DNA of 64,000 bases from Owenia fusiformis. Taxonomy: Eukaryota > Annelida > Polychaeta > Sabellida > Oweniidae. The notes below the pieces were generated by a model. The model worked only from the letters and a program-made list of their open reading frames with translations, ran no database searches and was not told the DNA's origin. Positions 47,425-59,400 of the stretch are shown here, in pieces. A program made the position numbers and the translations under genes. Position 1 is the first letter of the stretch; each line of letters starts with the position of its first letter. The stretch covers positions 26,612,455 through 26,676,454 of the forward strand of contig CAIIXF020000002.1 of NCBI GenBank assembly GCA_903813345.2, in the 5' to 3' direction.

Positions 47425-50400
47425 TTGTATTTCATTATGAAACTAGGAGCAAGAGTGAACAATGGGGCGTGTCTGAACTGCCTGGGGTCGGTACCCTGTG
47501 CCTCTCTCTTTGCATGGATTTTGATGACCGTCGGGCTGGCTGGAAGTGGTGCCGGACTTGTCATCGGGGTGCACAAAACGAGGGCTATGCTTAGTTTGCC
47601 ACAGTTGTAAGTAAATATTACACCGGGGGGGGGGGGGGTAAGACACTGCCCCCTCCCCGTCTATAGAGTATTTTAGAAGTGTAACATACCGTCATTACAC
47701 GGGAATGATAATTTCGAGTTTAGCTATTTAATAATATTGGAGAAGGTTTCATCAGATATTGTATTATTTGATGCGAAGCAGCTGAAAGTCAAGGTAATCC
47801 ATTGCCTATCAGTGAAGTAACAATGATGCTTAAGGTAGGACACGTCAAATGAATTATAAGACGCCATGTAAAAACATGTTCAAAAGACCAGCCAATCATC
47901 CCACCATAAATTGTCATTGATCAGATTAAAATCATTTGTTTCAGAACTAAGACTAAACAAAGCACATACATTTTTTTCTTAAATAGCTGCATTCATTAAC
48001 AGAATAACGAATGCTTCCCTTTGACTCCATGATCTTTTTTACCCAATGCCCCATTACAAATTACATAAAATGACCTATTTTAAGCTCCTGCTTCGTTTAA
48101 TTCAAATAAACTATTCTAATCGAGCGATAGAGAAAGTACCTATACCTGTAGTTGTCATGACCACCTGTTACAATAGTGATGAACCATCCCATAAAGAAAA
48201 CAACACAATTAAAGGCTAATGTTTATAATTTAATTGAAAGTGAAAATATGTTTAGAAAGAAAGAAATCGATTATTTGGACATGGTGTCCACACTCTAAAT
48301 TGCATCTTAATGAAAACTCATGAAAAACGATTGAAATATTAAAGAGAAATCGTATGGAACGGGAACTATTGTGAGAAACTTTAAGCATGAGATGAGGGAT
48401 TCTTGTGAACTGAATCTACTATTAGGGACTCAGACATAGAATGATAATTGATAATGATGATAAATGGTGAATTAGTTTACTTCAATGTTAATTTGGGATA
48501 TTATGTAATTAAATAATCTAATTGTCATAACTCACTGGCTTACGTCAGAGATAATAGGTCGAAATCAATAATGAGGAATGTGAACGGCAGCAGGCCCGTA
48601 ACCAGGGGGGGGGGTTCGCAGGGTTCGGGCGAACCCCCCCCCCCCTGGCCAAAAATTCTTTCAAAATCATGCAGTTTTTCACCATTTTGAGCACTTCTCA
48701 AGTGATTTTGACCATATTTGGGCTTAAATTGTCAAATGTGAACCCCCCCTGGAAATCTTTGAAAACTGAACCCCCCCCTTGGCAAATCCTGGCTACGGGC
48801 CTGGGCAGTATAAAGTTCGACGCACATATATTTGGGGTCCTAGCCAAATATGTCCGAATGTGTCCCCCTGTCCTTTGATAACAAATGTTTTCCCTACACC
48901 TATATATACTAAGTCAGACAATATAGTCCTGCAGGGACAATACTCCTTACTGTGCTTACAATAGAATATCATTCTTATTACCCTGGTATGCAAAATTAAC
49001 TAAATTCCCAGCATTTCTATCTAATACATTGATAATCATCATGTAATGTGAATCAATATGGTGTAATGACAACACATGACATGCCGTAATGTTAGGTGGT
49101 GTTAGGTGACGTAACATGATGTCACATCACGTAAAAGCAAACAAGTGTCTTGACATACATGACATATCATGTAATCGACTATCATAAGATATATTGACTA
49201 TCATGACTACTATCGACTATCATAAGATATATTGACTATTATGACTACTATCGACTATCATAAGATATATTGACTATCATGACTACTATCGACTATCATA
49301 AGATATATTGACTATTATGACTACTATCGACTATCATAAGATGTATTGACTATCATGACTAATATCGACTATCATGAGATATGTTTACTATCATGACTTC
49401 TATCGACTATCATAAGATATATTGACTATCATGACTACTATCGACTATCATAAGATATATTGACTATCATGACTACTATCGACTATCATAAGATATATTG
49501 ACTATTATGACTACTATCGACTATCATAAGATATATTGACTATTATGACTACTATCGACTGTCATAAGATATATTGACTATTATGACTACTATCGACTAT
49601 CATGAGATATATTGACTATCATGACTTCTATTGACTATCATGAGATATATTGACTATCATGACTACTGTCAACTATCATGGCTATTATTAGCTATTATGA
49701 CTACTATTGACTATCATGACTTCTATCGACTATTATGACTATTATCGACGATCATGACTGTTATCAACATTCTTCAAACGCATATCATTGTCACATACAT
49801 GCATTACTCGAATACTCGCATTAAAATGGTGACACTTAATAACAATTAAAAAATAAATGAAATAAGCTAATCATTTTCCAATCTATTCTTTTCAGACTTG
49901 GCCCAGTTGAGGAGATTGCTATTGCAGTATGCGTATCGATGTTTTGTTTCTCTTGCCTTCTGTTGCTAGTAGCATCGTTATCCACTGGATACACGAGTAG
50001 AAACGTCTTCAATACTTCCACGAGAAACCTCTGTGCACGAATCATTAACATATCTGTAAGTGCAATGTACTTCTAAAGTATTCAGGGTACTTCAAACTCT
50101 TTGGGTTATCCATTGTAACCGCCCAGTCCTCTACCACTAGAGAATCAATGTGAAAACATTTCACGAGCTGATTTTATTTAGATGTTTAAGAATGGCATCC
50201 AAGTTATTTCATCAGCACACACTTTTAATTCAATGAATCATATATTGGTTAATTTTGTTGAATTTTTTAAGTAAGTAAGTAAGTGGAACACTTCAGAGTC
50301 CCAAGGGGCACCTCCCAAGTGGAAAACTTCAAGTGGTACCAGAGGTGTTTCATTAATTCCGTGGTCACATTTGCTCCAATTTTTTACTACGGCGCCCGGC

Positions 50401-52876
50401 CAATTGAGTATTTTGTTCAAAATTTTATTCAATTATGAACAAAATACTCATCGGCCGGGCGCCGGTGCTGAAAATCGGAGCAAATGTAACGACGGCATTA
50501 CGCAGGATTTACTGTGTACTATAGGAGGCCTACTTTTGGCTGACAAAATAATTCACTATTTTGTCAATCTGAAATGCTTCATGGGAATCAAATTTCACTT
50601 TTTTAGGAAATATCCAAAATGGATTCAATGTTAAATCAAATGTCATCGTACCTTAATTTCACGGTCTAGCCTCTTCAGCTAGAAAATAGTGACTTTGACA
50701 GCTCAAAGTAGCTATTACATGATCAATGAACAATTACACAAAACTACCTCACTGGTATTGGTTAGGTTAGGTGGGGAAAGGGATAAAAGTTCTCCTCGCG
50801 TTGGGTTAAATAAGGGGTAGTTGGGGTTTGTTTTCTTTATGACTGGTGTACTCTTGGATGTATTCTTTTTAATTTATTGCTGCGTTCTGTAACCGCTTTT
50901 TGGTATTTTAACATACATATCCCTATTTTTGCTATATTTATCTTTTTTCTTTTTTATTTCAGTTGATTGGTGTCACATATTTGGTATCAATAGCGTGGCT
51001 TTTGGTATGTTGTGTCGTCACAGTTCCCCTACTATATACTGCTGCTACACGTCTTGCACAATGGCTACCACTTGCCATGTATAAATTTAAAACATTACGG
51101 TATGTTATATCTACTGACAAACATATGTTTTATTTCACTTAGTTTTTTGTCACAAAATAAGCATATCTTAGGAAGCATTTGCGAATTCAGCTAACTGCTG
51201 ACGATTTAACCTACTATTTTATGGCCCTTTTATTTGAATATTGATAGTACATTTCACTATTTCATTCATGTTTAAATGAGTAGGATGAACCACCGGCAGG
51301 CAGTTGATTTCGCGATTGATATTTAAGTCTTTTTAAATGTAATGCGTTGCCAGAATTATGTTATAGAAATTACGACGTAAAGCCCTTTTACTAAATGGAA
51401 GAAGGGATAATCCCGGTGTTTGGATTTGGTTTTTCAGCGATTACAGATGTTGACCAAGAGTATTGTGGTGCTGCTCTGACACGGCTTTGGGACCAGGTAT
51501 ATCCATTTATTCATTCCATACCATACGGGTAGAGATTACAAGGGGTTCAGTACTTCACAACATATTGTCAGGGTACTCCCCTAGGAACCAAGGGTATATG
51601 AACCGCAAGAGTCAGGAATATAAGTCAGGGGCTACATGTATATTCACTGACAACGAGATCGGAATAAATAACGATCGCCTAAAGATTATGATCCTCTTAG
51701 AATTTGCAGTCTATGAACCTATTGCATCTCCAACTTTCAATGTGTTTTGAATCAAGATTAACCTGTTTTTACATGTTATATCAAAAAATGGTAGTTGGAG
51801 AGTTGATCATATTATACTAGTTCTAATACTTACGAAGTATGCTTTGTCTTACTAGTATTACGTTGAATATGATTAATTCAGGAATTAAAAAGTTTTGTTT
51901 TTTCTCCTTGTTTTATTTTTATGCCATTTATTCATTTCAAATGATAAGAGCAAGAAATATATCTCCATACATACATAGGAACACAGTGTATACTTTTTGT
52001 ACTTTCATTATATTTTTATTTGATATTATAATATCATGATTACATTAAAAATCTATGAGCATTTAAATAAAAAAGTTCCTGTTTCTGTTTTCTTCTTTCA
52101 GTGCTTGGACGCTTCTGTCTGCTATATCGTCGCTTATGTATCTGCAATATTAGTCAAAGCTAGTCTGGTAAGATATTCTCTCCATGTAGATAGTATAATT
52201 AAACTAATACAAATAGCCTATATATTACATGGATATGTCACCCCTTTACATATTGTACATTATTTAAAAATTGTATCCGCAATAATAGATGCATATACCA
52301 GTATATGCTGTATGTATAACTTGTCTATATTATAATATAGATCATTTTTTCATTATATTGTCATTTCTCCGCAGACGTTTCTTTGATACATTCTGGCTAA
52401 CCTCACATTTATTCATATGAATCTGCAAAAAATTAGGGAATTGGCTTCATTTGATTGAAATTACAACGTTAATTCAGTTTTGTTGCAGATGTTCTTGTCT
52501 ATATATTTATAGATGTCACTACGTGCATATGACAACATTGTTTACTTACCAATGGTGTTCCTCAATGTACAATTTGATGACGTCTTGTATCTATAACAGG
52601 CCCGTAGCCAGGCCTCCGACCCCCCCCCCTGGCTACGGGCCTGTATAATATGCACTTTATGACATGTGTAATAAGCATACAAATGTTGCAAACATGGAAT
52701 ACCTTTTATGTTTTATTCTTCAGATTCATTTTTGTACAAATGCGGGAGCAAATTACGTGCACCTCAAGGAAACTAGATACGTTTACTATAACGACTACAA
52801 AGATGAGAGTAAAGAAGACCTAAGTAAAGTTATGAACAATCATGATCAACAAGAACCAGTTGAAACTGGAATGTGA
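47425..52876 (+). CDS. M6: M6/proteolipid protein family, four-transmembrane protein (6 coding exons)
   Basis: Exons: 47425-47606, 49896-50055, 50963-51099, 51438-51496, 52102-52167, 52724-52876 (TGA stop). Exon 1 begins with 'CLNCLGSVPCASLFAW', the N-terminal Cys motif of PLP/DM20/M6 proteins (C-xx-CL-x-x-VPYASL), and then the first helix. Exon 2 gives helix 2 followed by 'ASLSTGYTSRNVF'. Exon 3 gives helix 3 ('VSIAWLLVCCVVTVPLLY'). Exons 4-5 form the Cys-bearing extracellular loop and helix 4. Exon 6 ends in 'GANYVHLKETRYVYYND', like the NYAHIRD tail of M6. The length of about 252 residues is normal. Family members are membrane proteins of neurons, glia and epithelia. Odd: exon 3 ends in phase 2, but exon 4 is open only if entered in phase 1, so the 3-4 junction does not fit as drawn. 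Start may be Met1 or Met5 (47437). Confidence 0.85.
48591..48803. mobile_element. CAGGCCCGTAGCC-type miniature element, copy 2
   Basis: The ends are 'caggcccgtaaccagg' and 'cctggctacgggcctg'. The 5-bp duplication GGCAG lies at 48586-48590 and 48804-48808. It is 213 bp long and close to copy 1 throughout ('ttctttcaaaatcatgcag' shared). It lies in M6 intron 1. Confidence 0.9.
49163..49770. repeat. 38-bp minisatellite in M6 intron 1
   Basis: About fifteen units of 'cgactatcataagatatatt' plus 'gactatcatgactactat' lie head to tail with a regular 38-bp spacing. Single-base differences (tat/tca, t/c) shuffle between units, and the units are more degenerate towards the right end. There are no unique spacers, so it is not a CRISPR-like array. 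The sub-unit 'gactatcat' shows an older ~12-19 bp origin. Confidence 0.9.
51165..51255. repeat. Short dispersed repeat in M6 intron 3
   Basis: 'agcatttgcgaattcagcta', 'cctactattttatggccctt' and 'gaatattgatagtac' here also occur, with changes, at 46163-46262 and 61686-61796. It is about 90-110 bp, without clear terminal repeats or ORF. Confidence 0.5.
52597..52643. mobile_element. CAGGCCCGTAGCC-type element reduced to its termini, copy 3
   Basis: Only 47 bp: the left terminus 'caggcccgtagccagg', about 15 bp with a C-run, and the right terminus 'cctggctacgggcctg'. The 5-bp duplication TATAA lies at 52592-52596 and 52644-52648. It lies in M6 intron 5. It shows that the two termini suffice to define an insertion with a full target duplication. 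Confidence 0.9.
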
Positions 52877-55800
52877 TAAATGTGACACATTTATACGTGA
52901 TATGTTTTTAAACTTCACACTCATTCTCCCGCCGCGGAGATTAATCATCTCCAAACCTCTGCGGATGGCATACCAAAATGTTGAATTTTACAGAAAATGG
53001 TTCCGAACTATATCACACCAAACGTAAGCAATTCCTACTGGGATGATTCAATTTATCCCATACTTGGGCGTGTTTCAGTTACATAAAGCCGTTTGTAGAA
53101 TCTTATATTTTCATCAGCAGGCAGATATAGCTTTACGTCAGCGGGCAGATATAGTATATCGGGCGGATGCTTATATAGTCGGTTCAGGATATTGGGATTA
53201 TCCCAAGGAAATATAATATATCTGCCCGAGGGCCGTAGGTCCCGAGGGTAGATATATTATATTATTGGCAAAGGGATATATAGGATAATATATAGGATAA
53301 TCTCTATATATGTAATTCTCTTATATGTCAATTATAGCCTTTGTGAAACGATTGATGTACAGGGATTATTTTCACTGTAAGCCAAGATATAAGAAAACGG
53401 TTTAATTGCTGTCCGCAGAGATGAACTGATGGAAACGGAGAAACATCAAGAGAATGATGCACAAAGACACAAAGCAGTATTAAAATGAAGTGGAAAATTT
53501 GGTACAGTAAAATATATAAGTTCAATATAACGCATGTGGTTGCATTAAGTGTCCATACATGCCACTGTAATACCAGGACTAGTTACTACATGTAGCTAGG
53601 GTCTAGGCTATCGTAGTTCTGCCTCTGTGAATTTAAAAGCGAGAGTTGAAATTTTTAGCTTTAAAGATGGGATCAGATCAGTACAGTACATATTGTTTCA
53701 ATTATAAAATATTTTGGGCTGATTCATTCTTTATTTTTGTCTATTTTCTAAAAATACCCAAAGTATATAGTACTGTATTTGTAGAAAACTAAAGATTTTT
53801 GCAATAATACATTCATTTTTCTATTTTTGCCCATTTCCATATTTTTGCACTTTGAATCCTAATAATTTCACCAATTCATAAATATATTCTGGATCGTTTG
53901 GGAGTTATCATATTCATTTGAGATTGTAAGAAAATACATATGTAGGTCAACTGTACACGTTACTTGCAATTTTGTCATGCCCTGTAGATCTGATTCTGCC
54001 TTTGAATAATTCCTGACAGCTTCAAAAAGTTTATGGCTAGCAACTTGAGATATGAATATTATTATGACCATGTACAAGTGCATTGCATGATTATATGACT
54101 TCCTGAACAGACAACATGAAAAGTTGCGGCAATTGTATGACGCTAAATATATGATATTGGATGAGTTTACTGTATATGTATTTGAAAGAATTTAAATCTA
54201 TATCATATTTAATATATTTATAAGGCAGGTATGAAACGTATGGATACTTGGAAAACAGTACTTGTTAACCTATTAACCAATGATTTTAATCTACATTTCA
54301 CCATATGCAGAAACTTGTACGTAAAAGACAATGTCATGACATGGGTTTTTATTGTCATTAAAATGAATGCCTGTATATTGTATAATTTTGTATAACAATA
54401 AATCAAGCAAACAACCATAGTTCAGCGTTTAGTAGCAATTATCTAAATACATCGTCTTTTGTACTAATTCTATTTGTCCAAACTGGGCGAGAAGAACTGG
54501 TTACTTATGTCGATCGATTTCTTCCGGTAGTTTTCCCGACGAATTAAAACAATAGAGAGTTTAAGCTTACAATGTTTTTCACAACCTTAGTCTTGCTTAA
54601 AAGACCCTGTACCCCCCCCCCTTTATCCTTCTCTCTAGGGTCTTGTAACCACCAGTAAGTTGACACTGATATGAATTATTCATGCTAGATGGTTATATCT
54701 TAAGACCTTTTGATCAGCCAATCAGGTTCTTGTTCTTAGAGCAGCACATGGCTATTTTAGTAAACAGTAGCGTGTGCAAAATTTCCTCTTCACTGCCAAG
54801 AAAATAGTTCCTCATACTTGCACTTATATTTCCATGATTTTATCTTGTTGTGTACAGAAATACTTTTCTAAACTTAAATCCTCCTCTAACAAAGGTTTAA
54901 AAGCATAAAATAAAAAGTATTACTAACTAAAACTCACTACAAGAAAACATGTCTGGTGTAAGATATATCAAATAGTTCCAACCTCATTAATAATTCATGA
55001 TTTCCGGATCCGTTTAGGAAGGTGGCAGCACTGCATAAAATCAGTGATTACAAGACTGTATATTGCCAGGTAAAGAGAGTGAAGGTGACGGGGGGGGGGG
55101 TACAGTCTTTGAGCAGCAAGACTATCACAACCTAAACGTGAACTGAAAATATTTAAGCGATGCATTTGTATGTGCGATTGGTCATACGTATAGGTTGGCG
55201 TATTTTATATGCAAGCTTAAACTCCCTATTGAATAGGCCAAATTTAAGCATGAAAATTGACAACACAATAATCCCAACCAACTGACCAAGGTGAATTTCA
55301 AAAGTACTTAATATCCTTACAACAAAGAAATTTCGCTTATAAGTGAAAACTTTATTAAACATATATGTTTATGCGCCTTAATATTACATGTTCAATGTCA
55401 CCTTCAAAAAATGAAAACATTCTAAATACAAACTGTATTTACATTTTGTAGATTCAGTGATATTTACTCAAATTCTGGAAACTTCGTCATCTCGACACAT
55501 TATAATAGAGCGGTTAAGCTACACGTATTTAACAAAACTTGAACGTGAATTTCAAACATTTCTTTCCATTTTCACTATAGTAATTTTACTTTTAGTGGTT
55601 AACACACTATGAAGCATTAGTTTGAGAATTTCGTAATTTCGTTTATTCTATTTATTTTCTGCACAATATTATCATGATTTTTAGATTGATGCATATTATA
55701 TAGGGTTAGCACTGGCAAAAGTAGGAGAACTAAGGTATAGGAGTGCAACTGAGTTTTCACAGGGACAAGAACCATGACCAACAAATATGATATAATATTA

Positions 55801-56457
55801 TAAACAAGAAAAATGACTCATTTGCTCAGGTCAAAACATTATTTTGAGATTTGAGTACTTTTGTGACTAGACATCGATGATCGGGACCTTGTATCGTTGT
55901 GATTTTGGCACACTCCACTCCCACAAAGTCCATTATCATAGAATAATTGGGCACGATTGAATTAAGTGCACAATCTTTCCCATAAACATCATTCTAGGCA
56001 TGTTAATGCGAAAATAAAAGATGTTTCAACGAAATTGCATGTACCATTCAAACGAATAAACATTTTGCGAAAATATTAAGTTTAAACATTGAATGGGAAA
56101 GTTAGACCGTGTGCCATCTTACTGTACGCCCCTTGTATATTGACATTACTCTACAAAATGAGATTTTTACTCCAACGTCAAAAACCATAAAGCAATCTAA
56201 GCGTTTGCCTTTATAGAAGTGCTGGTTATGTTGAAAACACTTCATATATTTCATGTTATATTATCAAATTACTTGTTTTGATTGATTAAACGTTTTGAAT
56301 GATAACTACTACATGAATATTCTACAAATGCGTTTTATAAATAAGATATACACACACTCTACACTCTACAGTGTATATATGTTCCCAGATCTATCATTTG
56401 TTCTCCGACCACGCCTTTTAATGACATTCGGAAGATTTTATAAGTAGATATCCACAT
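52877..56457. other. Intergenic stretch between convergent genes; repeats only
   Basis: M6 (plus) ends at 52876 and the Ig-domain gene (minus) ends at 56458, so their 3' ends face each other. I see no coding exon. A palindromic block around 53200-53275 has 'tatctgcccgagggcc' against 'ggtcccgagggtagata'. An inverted pair at about 54590-54655 and 55040-55130 shares 'agaccctgtacccccccc' and its near complement, making a ~540-bp foldback. Confidence 0.5.
54586..55130. repeat. ~540-bp inverted pair with C/G runs
   Basis: 'ttgcttaaaagaccctgtac' followed by a C-run at about 54593 is the inverse of a G-run followed by 'gtacagtctttgagcagcaa' at about 55095. Matching continues inward with 'ctctctagggtcttgtaa' against 'ttacaagactgta'. 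The spacer is AT-rich, without an ORF. A non-autonomous DNA element is the simplest reading. Confidence 0.5.
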
Positions 56458-59400
56458 TTAATCTTGACTCGTATCAGGCATAGTCGAACTTTTATACAGA
56501 ATACATTCCATAGGCTTGAGTTCAGCGATATCATGTTGTGTATCAGTAGTGTCTCGTGGGTTTTCATATTTGGATTTAGTAGCGGCTCGTCTCATTCCTC
56601 TGCATAATAATATAATACAGACGATTGTAATACCCACAAGAAGTAAAATTCCACCAGTGATTAATCCAATTATCTCTGGTTTCAATCCACCATTCACGTT
56701 ATCACTAATGTTGATTTCTTCCACTTCACAATCGTCGAACAGGCATCTTTCGGGGTCATTATCCTTACACATATCACCGGTGAGACAGTCACTGAAACAT
56801 TTATGCATTGATTGGAGAAGTTCTATAATCAAATAAAGGGACTACATGGATGAAACTATTTTTTACATATTACTGAACTATCGTATAAACTGAGAGAACA
56901 GAAATAGAGTAACACTTTCTTCGAGCTCCGAGTGTGAAATTAGTATACCAAAGATGACTGTAGACTCATTTTTTAAAGCAGATTACAATGGAGTAACATA
57001 ATGGCCAATGGACATGCTACAATGGCGTAACATAATGGCCAAATGGACATGAAAATGTAGCATTAAAGCAGACTACAATGGAGTAACATAATGGCCAATG
57101 GACATGCTACAATGGCGTAACATAATGGCCAATGGACATGAAAATGTAGCATCCATTTGATTTTTATACTTACGATGTCATGTTTTTCAATTTTTGGACA
57201 CAAAGTCTCTTTTGCTCCCCCTCCAGTGTAAATGATGTATCTTCTAAACATGGAACTACAAAAAAGTCAAATGCAAACGTAATTGCAAATGAGTAGCTTA
57301 ATTGTATAATATAGGCTAGCTGTGTCGTGTATACACTTCAAATGATGCCTAAATAATTATTATTATGTCAGGCTGCTATTCAATAAATAAATGACACATT
57401 TTTTTTACTTTTGATACATGTCATATAGTTTATAAAGTGAATGATATGAAAACATACCGCATATCATACGCCATTTCTCTTCCGGATATAATTCGTGTCC
57501 ACGTGGACACTCTGTCTTTCGACTAATTGCAAATTGCGATCGATCAAAAGCATACTGCAATTGTGCATCAGTCTGTTTTGTAAGGATCTGCTCGTTCTCG
57601 CATGAGTCTTCAAATCTTTGCAATATCCTGTCCAACAAATTTGACCAGTTCTCAAATAAAGTTTGCATTTCTAGGTAGGCTTCATTAGTCATACTTTTAT
57701 ATTCCCCAATACGCAGCTGAAGGGTGATCGCCCCGCCATCAGTGTTTCCATCGCTAGTTAAACTATGCATGACCAGCAAAGAAGGTTCATCCGTGTCTCG
57801 TAAAATCTTTTTTATTGCGAGCTTTAAATCTGGCTCCGTTTCGTTATGGTGCAACAATGGAAGATTGTACTCCGTTTTAGTGATGTTATTTTCTTTCACA
57901 ACTTTGATGTAGCCAAGTCTCAGATACACACCAGGGAACGCAACCCGAGCTTCCAATACTCGTAACCTTGCATGGTCAGACAAAGCACTGCCGTGTTGAT
58001 TATTTGCTTCGCATAGATACTTGCCCTCGTCAGATCTTTTAGGATTAAACACTGTCAATTGTGCATTTGTCACATTCAATACTTCATTCTCTCCGTCGTT
58101 TAATATGCGTTTCCAAGTGATATTCGGTGTTGGAATACCTTTGACAACACACTTAAATGTTACACCATCGGGGTTACCAACTGTAGCTATCGTTGATTCG
58201 GGATGTTCAACAATTACAGGTGGCTCTATCAAGCTGATATACATTGTTGCTCTGACAGTAGCGATGTGATTGGATGCCACGCATGTATACCTTCCTTCAG
58301 AATCTAAGCTCGCGGTTGTATCAATCGTTTCATTACTCGACGCATTGAAAAGTTCACCTTCCCGTTCCCAATGTATGTCTTTTATTAAATCCCCAGTTGT
58401 CTTACAGACAATGGCGAACTTTTCCCCAAGTTTCACATTAAGCTCAGTTGGTATTTTTATTTCTGGAGCTTTGGCACAAAACACTTTCTTCTCCGTTGCA
58501 TGTTGAAGAACTTTCAAAATTGCATCTGTCAATTCCATTGCTTCATTATTAGAGATGTTTTTGCTATCAATGAGATCCGAAAATAATTCAGACAGTTTGA
58601 GGGTCATGTATTTCATATCGTCTGCACCTGGGGCGTCTGTATTATTGTAAAGATCGAAAAGTTCTAAGAAACTTATAAGCATACAGTCTTTGAATCCATT
58701 GCATCGATCCTCGTCCCAATAGAAAACAGTTGCATTTTCCATCGCATTTCGCCAGACGTACATAAGGGGAAAGGTCTCAGCGTTCTGTAACTGTTTTTCA
58801 TTTTCTAACTTCGTCTGGTTCATGGTCTTTTCTAGTTCGTTTACAGATTCGTCTTGTTCAATATTAGCGCCCTTTATTGTCAAAATCAATTGTTCTGGTG
58901 TTATTCCATAGTTTACAAAGGCGTCTGTAACATTGATTCCAAGCTTTCCCAAATCATCAATAGTCAGTCCATCATTTACATTTATCCCAATCGACCCCAC
59001 GTTCGAAGTGTTCAGCTCATCATTGTTTAGATCAATTCTTGAAGCATTGATCCCTGTTATTGTCTCATTTGTGATTTCAAAAAGGGATTGGGCAGCTCCT
59101 GTAAGAAATTCTTCAATCTTTTTATATTGCTCACACTTTCGTTTAAAAGCTTCTATTCTTATTGTTGTTTCATCCTCATCTGCGGTTTCATTTTGCATTT
59201 CGTATTTTTCTGTCACATCGATTGTACTGTTCAAGACATCTGATAGGATATCACTATCTACACCATCAGTTATGAGTCCATCTAAATCATCAACTTCCCG
59301 AAGGCTACGATACAGTTTATGGATAATATGTGACTGCCGGTATTCTATTTCCCGCTTCCTACGTCCAAATAAAATCATATTTGTTAGGTGTTCGATGACA

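Noticed and set aside
49163-49770. Regular repeats suggesting a CRISPR array
   Set aside because: The units are contiguous with no unique spacers and the context is an animal intron; it is a minisatellite.
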